64,000 nucleotides of DNA from Pseudomonas sp. Tri1 (GCF_017968885.1 NZ_CP072913.1:2216001-2280000), one strand, 5' to 3'. Numbered from the stretch's first letter, positions 28,201 to 38,722 are shown. Numbers and translations: made by a program. The notes: a model not told the origin generated them from the sequence alone.

Positions 28201-28291
28201 TGTGGGAGCGAGCTTGCTCGCGATAGCGGTATGTCAGCCACCATTGATGCTGACTGATCCGAGGCTATCGCGAGCAAGCTCGCTCCCACAG
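28201..28291. repeat. Paired REP element (BIME)
   Basis: Two inverted REP copies (GAGCGAGCTTGCTCGCGATA at about 28208 and TATCGCGAGCAAGCTCGCTC at about 28265) with about 37 bases between, in the gap between pbpG and folD. Confidence 0.92.
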
Positions 28292-28317
28292 GGGGGCGGC
28301 TGGATTGAAGCGGCGTA

Positions 28318-29172
28318 TCAGCTATGCAGCGTTTCGGCCGCGTAGAGCGTGTTTTCCAGCAGGCACGCGCGGGTCATCGGGCCGACGCCGCCTGGTACGG
28401 GCGTGATCCAGCCGGCGCGGGGCAGGGCGGTCTCGTAGACCACGTCACCCACCAGCTTGCCGTCTTCCTGGCGGTTGATGCCCACGTCGATGACGATGGC
28501 GCCTTCCTTGATCCATTCACCTTTCACCAGGCCGGGCTTGCCGGCGGCGACTACCACCAGGTCGGCGCGCCCAACGTGGCCCGCCAGGTCCTTGGTGAAA
28601 CGGTGGGTCACCGTGACGGTGCAGCCGGCCAGCAGCAACTCCATGGCCATCGGTCGGCCAACGATGTTGGACGCGCCCACGACGACTGCATCAAGCCCAT
28701 AAAGGTCCACGCCGGTGCTTTCCAGCAGGGTCATGATGCCTTTGGGGGTGCAGGGGCGCAGCAACGGGATGCGCTGGGCCAGACGGCCGACGTTATAAGG
28801 ATGGAAACCGTCGACGTCTTTGTCCGGGCGGATACGCTCCAGCAGTTTGGAGGCGTCGAGGTGTTCGGGCAGGGGCAGCTGGAGCAGGACGCCGTCGATA
28901 TTCGGATCGTCGTTCAGGCGATCAATCAGCTCGGCCAGCGCTTGTTGAGTGGTTTCGGAAGGCAGGTCGTAGGCCTGGGAAAGGAAGCCGACCTCTTCAC
29001 AGTCTTTACGCTTGTGCGAGACATAAACCTGAGAGGCAGGATCGCTGCCGACCAGAATCACCGCAAGGCCAGGCGTGCGCAAGCCTTGCTGGCGGCGCTC
29101 GGTGACGCGTTGGGCGATCTGCTGGCGCAGGCTGGCGGCGATCGATTTGCCGTCGATAAGTTGTGCAGTCAT
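28318..29172 (-). CDS. folD: Bifunctional methylenetetrahydrofolate dehydrogenase / methenyltetrahydrofolate cyclohydrolase
   Basis: A 284-residue FolD with [14 protein letters not shown] (catalytic Lys within YxxxK), [37 protein letters not shown] (Rossmann loop) and the C-terminal [10 protein letters not shown]. It interconverts methylene- and formyl-tetrahydrofolate with NADP in the cytoplasm. The gene is divergent from the tRNA cluster, and its 3' end faces a REP pair. Confidence 0.96.
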   Translation of the reverse strand: MTAQLIDGKSIAASLRQQIAQRVTERRQQGLRTPGLAVILVGSDPASQVYVSHKRKDCEEVGFLSQAYDLPSETTQQALAELIDRLNDDPNIDGVLLQLPLPEHLDASKLLERIRPDKDVDGFHPYNVGRLAQRIPLLRPCTPKGIMTLLESTGVDLYGLDAVVVGASNIVGRPMAMELLLAGCTVTVTHRFTKDLAGHVGRADLVVVAAGKPGLVKGEWIKEGAIVIDVGINRQEDGKLVGDVVYETALPRAGWITPVPGGVGPMTRACLLENTLYAAETLHS

Positions 29173-29303
29173 TGCGCGTGGTTAACCATCGAGAGGGGAA
29201 AAAAAGAGAACGCATTCTCGCATGCCGAGGCGTGAGGGCAAAGGCGCTTGGTCTGCAAATTCCCCTAAGCCCTTTAATTAAATGAATTTTTTTTAAAAAA
29301 GAG

Positions 29304-29330
29304 TTGACGACCTATCAGGCCGTCTATAAC
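29304..29330 (+). promoter_or_regulatory. Likely promoter of tRNA cluster
   Basis: TTGACG at 29304-29309 and TATAAC at 29325-29330, with a 15-base spacer and an A/T-rich stretch (29283-29300) just upstream that could be an UP element. It lies about 120 bases before tRNA-Arg. Confidence 0.6.
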
Positions 29331-29453
29331 ATTCGTCGCACTTGTCGGGCACAGCCTAGCACTGGTTAAGAAGGTGGAGCGGAGTTAGTTGTTTGAACTC
29401 GGCAAAGCTGAAAGCACTTAGTTTGTAATCGTCCAAGAATACAGATTAAAAAG

Positions 29454-29530
29454 GCGCCCGTAGCTCAGCTGGATAGAGCATCCGCCTTCTAAGCGGATGG
29501 TCGCAGGTTCGAGTCCTGCCGGGTGCGCCA
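29454..29530 (+). tRNA. tRNA-Arg (TCT)
   Basis: 77 bases, CCA encoded. Acceptor GCGCCCG pairs with CGGGTGC (one G-T), anticodon loop CTTCTAA in the stem CCGC-C/GCGG, and T-loop GGTTCGAGTCC. Confidence 0.97.
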
Positions 29531-29570
29531 TTAGGCAGCTTTGGCACAAGTAACGCAACAAGGCAATATG

Positions 29571-29646
29571 GTGGGCGTAGCTCAGTTGGTAGAGCACGGG
29601 ATTGTGACTCCCGTTGTCGTGGGTTCGATCCCCATCGTCCACCCCA
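29571..29646 (+). tRNA. tRNA-His (GTG)
   Basis: 76 bases, CCA encoded. Anticodon loop TTGTGAC; acceptor GTGGGCG / CGTCCAC with discriminator C73, and a G at 29570 in the -1 position typical of tRNA-His. Confidence 0.97.
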
Positions 29647-29704
29647 TATTCTAGAAAGGCGCCAGATTTAACGGTCTGGCGCCTTTGCTTTAAAAGCTTG
29701 ATAC

Positions 29705-29789
29705 GCGGATGTGGTGGAATTGGTAGACACACTGGATTTAGGTTCCAGCGCCGCAAGGTGTGAGAGTTCGAGTCTCTCCGTCCGCACCA
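29705..29789 (+). tRNA. tRNA-Leu (TAG)
   Basis: 85 bases with long variable arm, CCA encoded. Anticodon stem CTGGA/TCCAG around TTTAGGT; acceptor GCGGATG / CGTCCGC. Confidence 0.97.
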
Positions 29790-29813
29790 TACAAGTCGCT
29801 ATTTAAATAGCAG

Positions 29814-29852
29814 AAAACGGCGCAGTACCTGAAAAGGGCTGCGCCGTTTTTG
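29814..29852 (+). terminator. Terminator of the tRNA cluster
   Basis: AAAACGGCGCAG, loop TACCTGAAAAGGG, CTGCGCCGTTTTTG: long stem with T-run, 24 bases after tRNA-Leu. Confidence 0.9.
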
Positions 29853-30211
29853 TTTTCAATGGTTCTGTGTTGTTCGTCAGCCCCGGTTTTGGGGGCGTGC
29901 GCAGTGATCGGTTCGTCGCGATTGTGTTTCGTGATGATGCGCGGGGTGCCCGTCGGTCTCCTTGCGGGGCCGGGAGCTGCGAGTTCGGATACCGTGCTTC
30001 TATATATAGGAGCGTTGGTGCAGAGCCTTGGGCTGATCGACTGTATTTGCAATCCGGGCGGGGCATGAGCGTTTGTCCCGTCCTTAAATTCGGCGCTTGT
30101 TTCCTGCGCGTTTTCAGTAGGGTGACTTCTTGAGTTTGACCTACTAGAATGCATGCCCTTGATTCTGGGGTCGGAAACGCCCGGCCAACGTCTGTGCAAC
30201 GAGGAATATCC
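29853..30211. other. Gene-free leader region upstream of tig
   Basis: About 360 bases without a convincing gene; the short open frames have no ribosome site or family resemblance. A TAGAAT hexamer at 30145-30150 is a plausible -10 for tig, but no clear -35 is seen. An AT-rich TATATATA lies near 30001-30008. Confidence 0.5.
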
Positions 30212-31522
30212 ATGCAAGTTTCTGTTGAAAATACTTCTGCTCTTGAGCGCCGCATGAGCATCACCGTGCCGGCTGAGCGCATCGAGACTCAGGTCAACAA
30301 GCGTCTGCAGCAGACTGCCCAAAAGGCCAAAATCCCAGGTTTCCGCCCAGGCAAAGTGCCAATGAGCGTGATTCGTCAGCGTTACGAGGCTGATGCGCGT
30401 CAGGAAGCCGTGGGTGACGTGATCCAGTCTTCGTTCTACGAAGCGGTTGTCGAGCAGAAGCTGAACCCGGCTGGCGCTCCATCCGTCGAGCCTAAAGTGC
30501 TGGAAAAGGGCAAGGATCTGGAGTTCGTCGCCACGTTCGAAGTGTTCCCTGAGTTCACTGTTGCCGGTTTCGAGTCCATCGCCGTCGAGCGTCTGAGCGC
30601 TGACGTTTCGGACGCTGACCTGGACAAGATGCTGGACATCCTGCGTAAGCAGAACACCCGTTTCGAAGTGGCTGATCGTGCTGCCCAGAACGAAGATCAA
30701 CTGAACATCGATTTCGTCGGCAAGGTCGACGGTGAAGTGTTCGCTGGCGGTTCCGCCAAGGCTACCCAGCTGGTACTGGGTTCCGGTCGCATGATCCCTG
30801 GCTTCGAAGACGGCCTGGTCGGCGCCAAAGCCGGTGAAGAGCGCGTTCTGAACGTGACCTTCCCTGAGGACTACCAGAACCTGGACCTGGCTGGTAAAGC
30901 CGCCGAGTTCACCGTGACTGTCAACAGCGTTTCCGAGCCGAAACTGCCGGAGCTGAACGAAGAGTTCTTCGCCCAGTTCGGTATAAAGGAAACCGGTCTG
31001 GAAGGTTTCCGCACCGAAGTTCGCAAGAACATGGAGCGTGAGCTGCGTCAGGCCATCAAGTCCAAGGTCAAGAATCAGGTTATGGACGGTCTGCTGGCCT
31101 CCAACCCTATCGAAGTGCCAAAGGCTCTGCTGGACAACGAAGTGAATCGTCTGCGTGTGCAGGCTGTTCAGCAGTTCGGCGGCAACATCAAGCCGGACCA
31201 GCTGCCTGCCGAGCTGTTCGAAGAGCAAGCCAAGCGCCGCGTTGTGCTGGGCCTGATCGTTGCCGAAGTGGTCAAGCAGTTCGAACTCAAGCCTGACGAA
31301 GCCCGTGTTCGCGAGCTGATCCAGGAAATGGCCTCGGCCTACCAAGAGCCTGAGCAGGTTGTGTCCTGGTACTACAAGAACGACCAGCAACTGAACGAAG
31401 TCCGTTCGGTTGTGCTGGAAGAGCAAGTTGTGGATACTGTTCTGCAGAAAGCTAGCGTGACCGATAAAGCGGTCTCTTACGAAGAAGCGGTCAAGCCGGT
31501 GGAAGCTCCACAAGCCGATTGA
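30212..31522 (+). CDS. tig: Trigger factor
   Basis: A 436-residue ribosome-associated chaperone and peptidyl-prolyl isomerase. The ribosome-binding domain carries [12 protein letters not shown] (signature GFRxGKxP, near residue 45). The FKBP-like domain follows ([20 protein letters not shown] at about 165-185), then a helical C-terminal domain. The ATG at 30212 has GAGG 8 bases before. It is the first gene of the protein quality-control block tig-clpP-clpX-lon. Confidence 0.97.
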   Translation: MQVSVENTSALERRMSITVPAERIETQVNKRLQQTAQKAKIPGFRPGKVPMSVIRQRYEADARQEAVGDVIQSSFYEAVVEQKLNPAGAPSVEPKVLEKGKDLEFVATFEVFPEFTVAGFESIAVERLSADVSDADLDKMLDILRKQNTRFEVADRAAQNEDQLNIDFVGKVDGEVFAGGSAKATQLVLGSGRMIPGFEDGLVGAKAGEERVLNVTFPEDYQNLDLAGKAAEFTVTVNSVSEPKLPELNEEFFAQFGIKETGLEGFRTEVRKNMERELRQAIKSKVKNQVMDGLLASNPIEVPKALLDNEVNRLRVQAVQQFGGNIKPDQLPAELFEEQAKRRVVLGLIVAEVVKQFELKPDEARVRELIQEMASAYQEPEQVVSWYYKNDQQLNEVRSVVLEEQVVDTVLQKASVTDKAVSYEEAVKPVEAPQAD

Positions 31523-31549
31523 TTGTTCTGCGGTAAGAAATACACACCC

Positions 31550-31576
31550 ATAAGCCAGCCTTCGCGCTGGCTTATG
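31550..31576 (+). terminator. Hairpin between tig and clpP
   Basis: CATAAGCCAGC-CTTC-GCGCTGGCTTATG, a strong stem without a U-tract, 27 bases after the tig stop. It may attenuate or protect the transcript rather than end it. Confidence 0.6.
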
Positions 31577-31615
31577 CGTATTCAAGACATAACTATTTGG
31601 GAGTGACTGCGAGAC

Positions 31616-32257
31616 ATGTCCCGCAATTCTTTTTATCAGCAGAGCTCTGACATCCAAGCCGCAGGCGGCCTGGTCCCGATGGTTATCGAGCAGTCCGCCC
31701 GTGGCGAGCGTGCCTATGACATCTACTCGCGTCTGCTCAAGGAACGCGTCATCTTCCTGATCGGCCCCGTTGAAGACTACATGGCCAACCTGGTCGCGGC
31801 GCAATTGCTGTTCCTTGAAGCGGAAAACCCGGACAAGGATATCCATCTGTACATCAACTCACCTGGCGGTTCGGTGACTGCGGGCATGTCGATCTACGAC
31901 ACCATGCAATTCATCAAGCCAGACGTTTCCACCATCTGCATCGGCCAGGCCTGCAGCATGGGCGCGTTCCTGCTCGCCGGTGGCGCAGCGGGCAAGCGTC
32001 ACTGCCTGCCTAACTCGCGCATGATGATTCACCAGCCACTGGGCGGTTTCCAAGGCCAGGCGTCGGATATCGATATCCATGCCAAGGAAATCCTCCATAT
32101 TCGTTCGCGCCTGAACTCGCTGCTGGCCCATCACACCGGGCAAAGCCTCGAAACCATTGAGCGTGACACCGAACGTGACAACTTCATGAGCGCAGAGCGT
32201 GCGGCCGAATACGGTCTGATCGACTCCGTGATCAACAAGCGTCAAATGCCTGCCTAA
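31616..32257 (+). CDS. clpP: ATP-dependent Clp protease proteolytic subunit
   Basis: A 213-residue serine peptidase forming the tetradecameric barrel used by ClpX and ClpA. Catalytic Ser114 ([11 protein letters not shown]), His139 (SRMMIHQP) and Asp188 (ERDNF) are visible. A short propeptide ([17 protein letters not shown]) precedes [14 protein letters not shown] ribosome site precedes the ATG. clpX follows in the usual order. Confidence 0.97.
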   Translation: MSRNSFYQQSSDIQAAGGLVPMVIEQSARGERAYDIYSRLLKERVIFLIGPVEDYMANLVAAQLLFLEAENPDKDIHLYINSPGGSVTAGMSIYDTMQFIKPDVSTICIGQACSMGAFLLAGGAAGKRHCLPNSRMMIHQPLGGFQGQASDIDIHAKEILHIRSRLNSLLAHHTGQSLETIERDTERDNFMSAERAAEYGLIDSVINKRQMPA

Positions 32258-32364
32258 GCCGCTCAAAATGCAGGTGGTTGGGATGACCGGCCGCCTGCGG
32301 GCTTGAAAAAGCCCGCAATTGCCTTCATCTTGTGTTGCAAGCCTATCGGATTTGGATCGATCGA

Positions 32365-33648
32365 ATGACTGACACCCGCAACGGCGAGGACAACGGCAAA
32401 CTGCTTTATTGCTCCTTCTGTGGCAAAAGCCAGCATGAAGTACGCAAATTGATTGCCGGTCCCTCGGTCTTCATTTGCGACGAGTGCGTCGACCTGTGCA
32501 ATGACATCATCCGCGAGGAGGTGCAGGAAGCCCAGGCCGAAAGCAGCGCGCATAAATTGCCTTCGCCTAAAGAAATCAGCGGCATCCTTGATCAGTATGT
32601 GATTGGTCAAGAACGTGCGAAAAAGGTACTGGCCGTAGCGGTGTACAACCACTACAAGCGCCTGAACCAGCGTGACAAAAAGAATGACGACGTCGAACTC
32701 GGCAAGAGCAATATCCTGCTGATCGGCCCGACAGGCTCGGGTAAGACCTTGCTTGCCGAAACCTTGGCTCGTTTGCTGAACGTTCCGTTCACCATCGCCG
32801 ACGCAACCACCCTTACCGAGGCGGGTTACGTAGGTGAAGATGTCGAGAACATTATTCAGAAGTTGTTGCAGAAGTGTGATTACGATGTGGAGAAGGCCCA
32901 GATGGGCATCGTCTACATCGATGAAATCGACAAGATTTCCCGCAAGTCCGACAACCCGTCCATTACCCGGGATGTTTCCGGTGAGGGCGTGCAGCAGGCC
33001 TTGCTCAAGTTGATCGAAGGCACGGTCGCTTCCGTTCCGCCCCAGGGTGGTCGCAAGCATCCGCAGCAGGAATTCCTGCAAGTCGACACCCGTAACATCC
33101 TGTTCATTTGTGGTGGTGCGTTCTCCGGTCTGGAAAAGGTTATCCAAAACCGTTCCACCCGCGGCGGCATTGGTTTCAACGCCGAAGTGCGCAGCAAGGA
33201 AGAGGGTAAGAAGGTTGGTGAGTCCCTGCGTGAAGTCGAGCCTGACGATCTGGTCAAGTTTGGTCTGATCCCAGAGTTCGTGGGGCGTCTGCCGGTTCTG
33301 GCGACGCTGGACGAGCTGGACGAAGCCGCGTTGATGCAGATTCTGACCGAGCCGAAAAACGCTCTGACCAAGCAATATGCCAAGCTGTTCGAAATGGAAG
33401 GCGTAGACCTGGAGTTCCGTTCCGACGCGCTGAAATCGGTCGCCAAGCGTGCCCTGGAGCGTAAAACCGGTGCCCGTGGCCTGCGTTCGATTCTTGAAGG
33501 TGTATTGCTCGACACGATGTATGAAATCCCCTCGCAGTCCGAGGTGAGCAAAGTCGTGATCGATGAAAGTGTTATAGAAGGCAAGTCCAAGCCATTGTAT
33601 ATCTATGAAAACAATGAGCCGGCTGCCAAGGCTGCACCGGACGCTTAA
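32365..33648 (+). CDS. clpX: ATP-dependent Clp protease ATP-binding subunit ClpX
   Basis: A 427-residue AAA+ unfoldase. The N-terminal zinc finger has Cys16, Cys19, Cys38 and Cys41. Walker A is GPTGSGKT (about residues 121-128), Walker B is [10 protein letters not shown], and the ClpP-binding loop is in the VGRLP neighbourhood ([14 protein letters not shown]). The ATG at 32365 ([16 protein letters not shown]) is the family start; an upstream frame (MLQAYRIW) is not conserved. Confidence 0.97.
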   Translation: MTDTRNGEDNGKLLYCSFCGKSQHEVRKLIAGPSVFICDECVDLCNDIIREEVQEAQAESSAHKLPSPKEISGILDQYVIGQERAKKVLAVAVYNHYKRLNQRDKKNDDVELGKSNILLIGPTGSGKTLLAETLARLLNVPFTIADATTLTEAGYVGEDVENIIQKLLQKCDYDVEKAQMGIVYIDEIDKISRKSDNPSITRDVSGEGVQQALLKLIEGTVASVPPQGGRKHPQQEFLQVDTRNILFICGGAFSGLEKVIQNRSTRGGIGFNAEVRSKEEGKKVGESLREVEPDDLVKFGLIPEFVGRLPVLATLDELDEAALMQILTEPKNALTKQYAKLFEMEGVDLEFRSDALKSVAKRALERKTGARGLRSILEGVLLDTMYEIPSQSEVSKVVIDESVIEGKSKPLYIYENNEPAAKAAPDA

Positions 33649-33666
33649 GCGTCCTGTTGCGGTAAC

Positions 33667-33697
33667 AAAGGAGGGGCCTTCGGGCCCCTTTGCTTTT
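33667..33697 (+). terminator. Terminator after clpX
   Basis: AAAGGAGGGGCC-TTC-GGGCCCCTTTGCTTTT: GC-rich stem followed by a T-rich tail. Confidence 0.88.
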
Positions 33698-33721
33698 AGC
33701 GCGTTTTAGACGTGTCTTGCG

Positions 33722-33750
33722 CTTGTTTTTTTTCAAGGCTGCCCCCATCT
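33722..33750 (+). promoter_or_regulatory. Sigma-32-like heat-shock promoter for lon
   Basis: CTTGTTT (33722-33728), a 14-base spacer and CCCCATCT (33743-33750), matching the RpoH pattern CTTGAA-N13-15-CCCCATNT, about 55 bases before the lon start. Confidence 0.65.
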
Positions 33751-33808
33751 TGGTTTCAAGCTTACTTCCATCTGTTTCCGGCCTTGTGGCCGCCGTAGAG
33801 GCGAAATC

Positions 33809-36205
33809 ATGAAGACAACCATCGAATTGCCTCTCCTGCCATTGCGTGATGTCGTGGTGTATCCGCACATGGTTATCCCGCTGTTCGTGGGGCGCGAGAA
33901 GTCCATCGAAGCTCTCGAGGCTGCGATGACGGGTGACAAGCAGATTCTCCTGCTGGCTCAGAGAAACCCTGCTGACGATGATCCTGGCGAGGACGCGCTT
34001 TATCGCGTAGGTACGATTGCAACTGTTCTGCAACTGCTCAAGCTGCCTGATGGCACCGTCAAGGTCCTGGTCGAAGGCGAGCAGCGCGGTACCGTTGAGC
34101 GTTTCAGCGAAGTGGACGGCCATTGTCGGGCCGAAGTATCGCTGATCGAAGAAGTCGATGCGCCTGAGCGCGAATCAGAGGTGTTTGTCCGCAGCCTGCT
34201 GTCTCAGTTCGAACAATACGTTCAGTTGGGCAAGAAGGTGCCCGCCGAGGTCCTGTCGTCGCTTAACAGCATCGACGAGCCCGGACGCCTGGTCGATACG
34301 ATGGCGGCCCACATGGCCCTCAAGATCGAGCAAAAGCAGGAAATTCTCGAAATCATCGATTTGTCCGCCCGTGTCGAGCACGTACTGGCATTGCTCGACG
34401 GCGAAATCGATCTGCTGCAGGTCGAGAAACGCATTCGTGGTCGCGTCAAGAAACAAATGGAGCGCAGCCAGCGCGAGTACTACCTGAATGAGCAGATGAA
34501 GGCCATTCAGAAGGAGCTCGGCGACGGCGACGAAGGCCACAACGAAATCGAAGAGCTGAAAAAGCGCATCGATGCCGCAGGTTTGCCCAAGGACGCACTG
34601 GCCAAGGCCCAGGCGGAGCTGAACAAACTCAAGCAAATGTCGCCGATGTCGGCCGAAGCTACCGTGGTGCGTTCCTACATCGACTGGCTTGTCCAAGTGC
34701 CTTGGAAAGCCCAGAGCAAGGTGCGCCTGGACCTGGCTCGCGCCGAAGACATCCTCGACGCCGATCATTACGGTCTGGAAGAAGTCAAGGAACGCATCCT
34801 CGAATACCTCGCCGTACAAAAGCGCGTGAAGAAAATTCGTGGCCCGGTTTTGTGCCTGGTTGGCCCGCCAGGGGTCGGCAAGACCTCTCTGGCCGAGTCG
34901 ATTGCCCACGCCACCAATCGTAAATTCGTCCGCATGGCCCTCGGTGGTGTGCGCGACGAGGCGGAAATCCGTGGTCATCGGCGTACCTACATCGGGTCCA
35001 TGCCAGGAAGATTGATTCAAAAGATGACAAAGGTGGGTGTGCGCAACCCGTTGTTCCTTTTGGATGAAATCGACAAGATGGGCAGCGATATGCGTGGCGA
35101 TCCCGCCTCTGCGTTGCTCGAAGTGCTCGATCCTGAGCAGAATCACAATTTCAACGATCACTACCTGGAGGTCGACTACGACCTGTCGGACGTGATGTTC
35201 CTTTGCACCTCCAACTCCATGAACATTCCGGCGGCGTTGCTGGACCGGATGGAGGTGATTCGTCTGCCGGGTTACACCGAGGACGAAAAGATCAACATCG
35301 CCGTCAAATACCTTTCGCCCAAGCAAATCCAGGCCAACGGCTTGAAAAAGGGCGAACTGGAATTTGACGCCGACGCGATTCGCGACATCATCCGCTACTA
35401 CACTCGCGAGGCTGGTGTGCGTGGCCTGGAGCGGCAAATTGCCAAGGTCTGCCGCAAGGCGGTCAAGGAGCATGCGCTGGAAAAACGCTTCGCGGTCAAG
35501 GTCACTTCGGACCTGCTGGAGCACTTCCTGGGTGTGCGTAAATTCCGCTACGGCCTGGCCGAGCAGCAGGATCAGATCGGTCAGGTGACCGGTCTTGCGT
35601 GGACTCAAGTGGGTGGTGAGTTGCTGACCATCGAAGCGGCAGTGGTTCCGGGCAAGGGGCAGTTGATCAAGACCGGTTCCCTGGGTGACGTGATGGTCGA
35701 GTCGATCACCGCAGCGTTGACGGTGGTTCGTAGCCGCGCACGGAGCCTGGGCATCCCCGTGGACTTCCACGAGAAGCGCGACACGCATATCCATATGCCT
35801 GAAGGGGCGACGCCCAAGGACGGCCCGAGCGCTGGCGTAGGCATGTGCACGGCCCTGGTATCGGCACTGACGGGCATTCCGGTGCGCGCCGATGTCGCCA
35901 TGACGGGTGAAATCACGCTGCGTGGTCAGGTATTGGCGATCGGTGGCCTGAAGGAAAAACTGCTGGCGGCGCACCGTGGCGGGATCAAGACCGTGATCAT
36001 TCCTGAAGAGAATGTTCGCGATCTGAAGGAAATTCCTGACAACATTAAGCAGGATCTTCAGATCAAACCGGTTAAATGGATTGACGAGGTCCTGCAAATT
36101 GCGCTGCAATACGCGCCGGAGCCCTTGCCGGATGTGGCTCCGGAGATAGTCGCGAAGGACGAAAAGCGCGAGTCTGACTCTAAGGAAAGAATTAGTACGC
36201 ATTAA
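33809..36205 (+). CDS. lon: ATP-dependent protease Lon
   Basis: A 798-residue LonA protease: N-terminal LAN domain ([20 protein letters not shown]), AAA+ module with Walker A GPPGVGKT (about residue 352) and a C-terminal protease domain with Ser674 (DGPSAGVGM) and Lys717 (GLKEKLLAA). It degrades misfolded and regulatory proteins. It has its own heat-shock-like promoter after the clpX terminator. The tail ([15 protein letters not shown]) is charged and variable. Confidence 0.97.
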   Translation: MKTTIELPLLPLRDVVVYPHMVIPLFVGREKSIEALEAAMTGDKQILLLAQRNPADDDPGEDALYRVGTIATVLQLLKLPDGTVKVLVEGEQRGTVERFSEVDGHCRAEVSLIEEVDAPERESEVFVRSLLSQFEQYVQLGKKVPAEVLSSLNSIDEPGRLVDTMAAHMALKIEQKQEILEIIDLSARVEHVLALLDGEIDLLQVEKRIRGRVKKQMERSQREYYLNEQMKAIQKELGDGDEGHNEIEELKKRIDAAGLPKDALAKAQAELNKLKQMSPMSAEATVVRSYIDWLVQVPWKAQSKVRLDLARAEDILDADHYGLEEVKERILEYLAVQKRVKKIRGPVLCLVGPPGVGKTSLAESIAHATNRKFVRMALGGVRDEAEIRGHRRTYIGSMPGRLIQKMTKVGVRNPLFLLDEIDKMGSDMRGDPASALLEVLDPEQNHNFNDHYLEVDYDLSDVMFLCTSNSMNIPAALLDRMEVIRLPGYTEDEKINIAVKYLSPKQIQANGLKKGELEFDADAIRDIIRYYTREAGVRGLERQIAKVCRKAVKEHALEKRFAVKVTSDLLEHFLGVRKFRYGLAEQQDQIGQVTGLAWTQVGGELLTIEAAVVPGKGQLIKTGSLGDVMVESITAALTVVRSRARSLGIPVDFHEKRDTHIHMPEGATPKDGPSAGVGMCTALVSALTGIPVRADVAMTGEITLRGQVLAIGGLKEKLLAAHRGGIKTVIIPEENVRDLKEIPDNIKQDLQIKPVKWIDEVLQIALQYAPEPLPDVAPEIVAKDEKRESDSKERISTH

Positions 36206-36229
36206 TACGCATTTGCCTGGGGGGCTTCC

Positions 36230-36259
36230 TTGACAGTTTTTTAGAGCCCTTGTTATAAA
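36230..36259 (+). promoter_or_regulatory. Sigma-70 promoter of hupB
   Basis: TTGACA at 36230-36235 and TATAAA at 36254-36259 with an 18-base spacer, the closest match to consensus in the window. A dyad AGAGCC...GGCTCT overlaps the -10 region. Confidence 0.75.
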
Positions 36260-36353
36260 GCGGCTCTTAAGTGTCTGTAGGCCATTCAGCACTCGTTTTT
36301 GCTTTCACCAAAAAAACTTAGAATCATCTCAAATAGATATAAGGGGACTTAGA

Positions 36354-36626
36354 GTGAACAAGTCGGAACTGATTGATGCTATCGCTGCATCCGCTGATAT
36401 CCCGAAAGCTGCTGCTGGCCGTGCGCTGGACGCTGTAATCGAATCCGTCACTGGCGCTCTCAAGGCCGGCGACTCCGTGGTTCTGGTAGGTTTCGGCACC
36501 TTCTCCGTGACCGACCGTCCAGCTCGTACCGGTCGCAACCCGCAGACTGGCAAGACGCTGGAAATCCCTGCTGCCAAAAAGCCGGGTTTCAAAGCTGGTA
36601 AAGCACTGAAAGAAGCCGTTAACTAA
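36354..36626 (+). CDS. hupB: DNA-binding protein HU-beta
   Basis: The standard 90-residue [22 protein letters not shown], the DNA-binding arm [20 protein letters not shown] and the lysine-rich end [11 protein letters not shown]. It is a nucleoid architectural protein. The start is GTG at 36354 with AAGGGGAC before it. The long leader (about 90 bases) after the promoter is A/T-rich. Confidence 0.97.
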   Translation: MNKSELIDAIAASADIPKAAAGRALDAVIESVTGALKAGDSVVLVGFGTFSVTDRPARTGRNPQTGKTLEIPAAKKPGFKAGKALKEAVN

Positions 36627-36673
36627 GGTTTCATTGAGTTTATCCGGGTCGGGGTCATGCCTGGCTTGGCAGC

Positions 36674-36748
36674 GGAGCGGTAATACGACCGGTTGCTACC
36701 GGTGTGTGACGCCAGGGCTTGCGGGTTCGAGCCCGGTCCGCTCCGCCA
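36674..36748 (+). pseudogene. tRNA-Asp-like sequence, D-arm degenerate
   Basis: 75 bases that look like tRNA-Asp at both ends: acceptor GGAGCGG pairs perfectly with CCGCTCC, followed by GCCA, and the T-arm contains GCGGGTTCGAGCC. The D-stem cannot form (only one of four pairs), one T-stem pair is lost, and the anticodon loop reads GTGTGAC instead of CTGTCAC, which would place GTG at the anticodon. So it is not a normal tRNA. It is probably a decayed copy of tRNA-Asp or a transcribed tRNA-like RNA, since a terminator follows after 8 bases. Confidence 0.65.
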
Positions 36749-36756
36749 GTTACGAG

Positions 36757-36786
36757 AAGGCGCATCCTCGGATGCGCCTTTCTTCT
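36757..36786 (+). terminator. Terminator after the tRNA-like element
   Basis: AAGGCGCATC-CTCG-GATGCGCCTT then TCTTCT, a perfect 10-bp stem. It ends the hupB / tRNA-like transcript before ppiD. Confidence 0.85.
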
Positions 36787-36850
36787 ATCCGGATTCTACC
36801 CACGCTCCACGGTTGCCTAATTTTGAAGTTCAACCGTTTCTGGGGGACGC

Positions 36851-38722
36851 ATGCTGCAGAATATCAGGGACAATTCACAAGGCTGGATTGCCAAGACCAT
36901 CATCGGGGTCATCGTCGCGTTGATGGCGTTGACCGGTTTCGATGCCATTTTCAAAGCCACCACCAACAGCAACGAAGCGGCCAAGGTCAACGGCGAAAAC
37001 ATCAGCCAGAACGAGCTGAGTCAGGCGGTCGATATGCAACGCCGTCAGCTCATGCAACAGCTGGGCAAGGATTTTGACGCCTCCCTGCTGGACGAAAAGA
37101 TGCTGCGTGAATCGGCGCTCAAGGGCCTGATCGATCGCAAGCTGTTGCTGCAAGGTGCACACGACGCGAAATTCGCTTTCTCCGAAGCCGCGCTGGATCA
37201 AGTGATCCTGCAAACGCCTGAGTTTCAGGTCGATGGCAAGTTCAGCCCCGAGCGTTTCGATCAGGTGATCCGCCAGCTGGGTTACAACCGCCTGCAATTC
37301 CGTCAGATGCTGGCTCAGGAAATGCTGATCGGTCAGCTGCGTGCCGGTCTGGCTGGCAGCGGTTTCGTCACCGATGCGCAGGTCCTGGCATTCGCCCGCC
37401 TGGAAAAGCAGACCCGTGATTTCGCTACCTTGAACATCAAGGCTGACCCGTCGGCCGTGAAGCTGACCGATGACGAGGTCAAGGCTTACTACGACAAACA
37501 CGCCAAGGAATTCATGACGCCCGATCAGGTGGTCATCGATTACCTCGAGCTGAAGAAGGCCTCGTTCTTCGATCAGGTCAGCGTCAAGGACGAAGACCTG
37601 CAAGCGGCCTATCAGAAAGAAATCGCCAACCTGTCCGAACAGCGTCGGGCTGCGCACATTCTGATCGAGGTGAACGACAAGGTCACCGAAGCCCAGGCGA
37701 AGGCGAAGATCGAGGAGATTCAGGCGCGTCTGGCCAAAGGCGAGTCGTTTGAAGCCCTGGCGAAGGAGTTTTCCCAGGACCCGGGTTCGGCAAGCAACGG
37801 TGGCGATCTCGGTTATGCCGGTCCAGGCGTCTATGATCCGGAATTCGAAAAGGCACTGTATGCCTTGAACAAGGATCAGGTATCGGCACCGGTGCGCACC
37901 GATTTCGGTTTGCACCTGATCAAGCTGCTGGGTGTTGAAGCGCCTGAAGTCCCGACGTTTGCCAGCCTCAAGGACAAGCTGACCCGCGAGCTGAAAACCC
38001 AACAGGTGGAGCAGCGTTTCGTGGAGGCGACCAAGCAACTGGAGGATGCCTCGTTCGAAGCGTCCGACCTGGCGCAGCCGGCCCAGGACCTGAAGCTGAC
38101 CGTCCACACCTCGGCACCGTTCGGGCGTGAAGGCGGAGAGGGCGTTGCGGCCAATCGCGCCGTGGTTACCGCCGCGTTCAGCCCGGAAGTGTTGGATGAA
38201 GGGGCCAACAGCGCCGCCATCGAACTGGACCCGGAAACTGTCGTGGTGTTGCGTGCCAAGGAGCACCGCAAGCCTGAGCAGATGCCGCTCGAAAGCGTCG
38301 CAGGGCCCATTCGGGCTCAACTGGCCAAGGAGCACGCCAGCGAGGCTGCCAAGGCCCGTGGGGATGAGTTGATCGCTAGCCTGCGTGATGGCAAGACTGC
38401 GTTGGATAAACCGGTCGTCGGTCAAAGCTGGAAAGTCAGCGAAGCGGCAACCCGCAACCAGGAAGGTATCGACCCGGCGGTGCTGCAGGCACTGTTCCGC
38501 ATGCCCAAGCCTGAGTCCAAGGACAAGCCGACGTTCACCAGCGTGACCTTGCCTGACGGCAGCGTGGTGGTCGTGCGTCTGAACGGCGTGAACGAAGCAG
38601 CAGCACCAACCGACGAAGAGAAGGCGCAGTACCGTCGCTACCTCGCTTCGCGTATCGGCCAGCAGGACTTTGCGGCTTATCGCAAGCAGTTGGAGAGCCA
38701 GGCGGACATCAAGCGTTTCTAA
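36851..38722 (+). CDS. ppiD: Periplasmic folding chaperone / peptidyl-prolyl isomerase PpiD
   Basis: A 623-residue SurA_N-type protein anchored by one N-terminal membrane helix (about residues 13-33; IAKTIIGVIVALMALTGF). A chaperone-like region follows, then a parvulin domain (about 265-360; RRAAHILIEVNDKV ... FGLHLIKLLGV) and a long C-terminal region. It aids outer-membrane and secreted protein folding near the Sec translocon. It follows hupB, as in many gamma-proteobacteria, and ends before a strong terminator. Confidence 0.95.
   Translation: MLQNIRDNSQGWIAKTIIGVIVALMALTGFDAIFKATTNSNEAAKVNGENISQNELSQAVDMQRRQLMQQLGKDFDASLLDEKMLRESALKGLIDRKLLLQGAHDAKFAFSEAALDQVILQTPEFQVDGKFSPERFDQVIRQLGYNRLQFRQMLAQEMLIGQLRAGLAGSGFVTDAQVLAFARLEKQTRDFATLNIKADPSAVKLTDDEVKAYYDKHAKEFMTPDQVVIDYLELKKASFFDQVSVKDEDLQAAYQKEIANLSEQRRAAHILIEVNDKVTEAQAKAKIEEIQARLAKGESFEALAKEFSQDPGSASNGGDLGYAGPGVYDPEFEKALYALNKDQVSAPVRTDFGLHLIKLLGVEAPEVPTFASLKDKLTRELKTQQVEQRFVEATKQLEDASFEASDLAQPAQDLKLTVHTSAPFGREGGEGVAANRAVVTAAFSPEVLDEGANSAAIELDPETVVVLRAKEHRKPEQMPLESVAGPIRAQLAKEHASEAAKARGDELIASLRDGKTALDKPVVGQSWKVSEAATRNQEGIDPAVLQALFRMPKPESKDKPTFTSVTLPDGSVVVVRLNGVNEAAAPTDEEKAQYRRYLASRIGQQDFAAYRKQLESQADIKRF

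Noticed and set aside
29738-31846. A 702-codon open frame on the minus strand opposite tig and the tRNAs
   Set aside because: It runs across tRNA genes, has no ribosome site and no domain; it is an antisense artefact of the GC-rich codon usage of tig.
34175-36292. A 705-codon open frame opposite lon
   Set aside because: Mirror of lon in a GC-rich genome, without a start signal or recognisable protein features.
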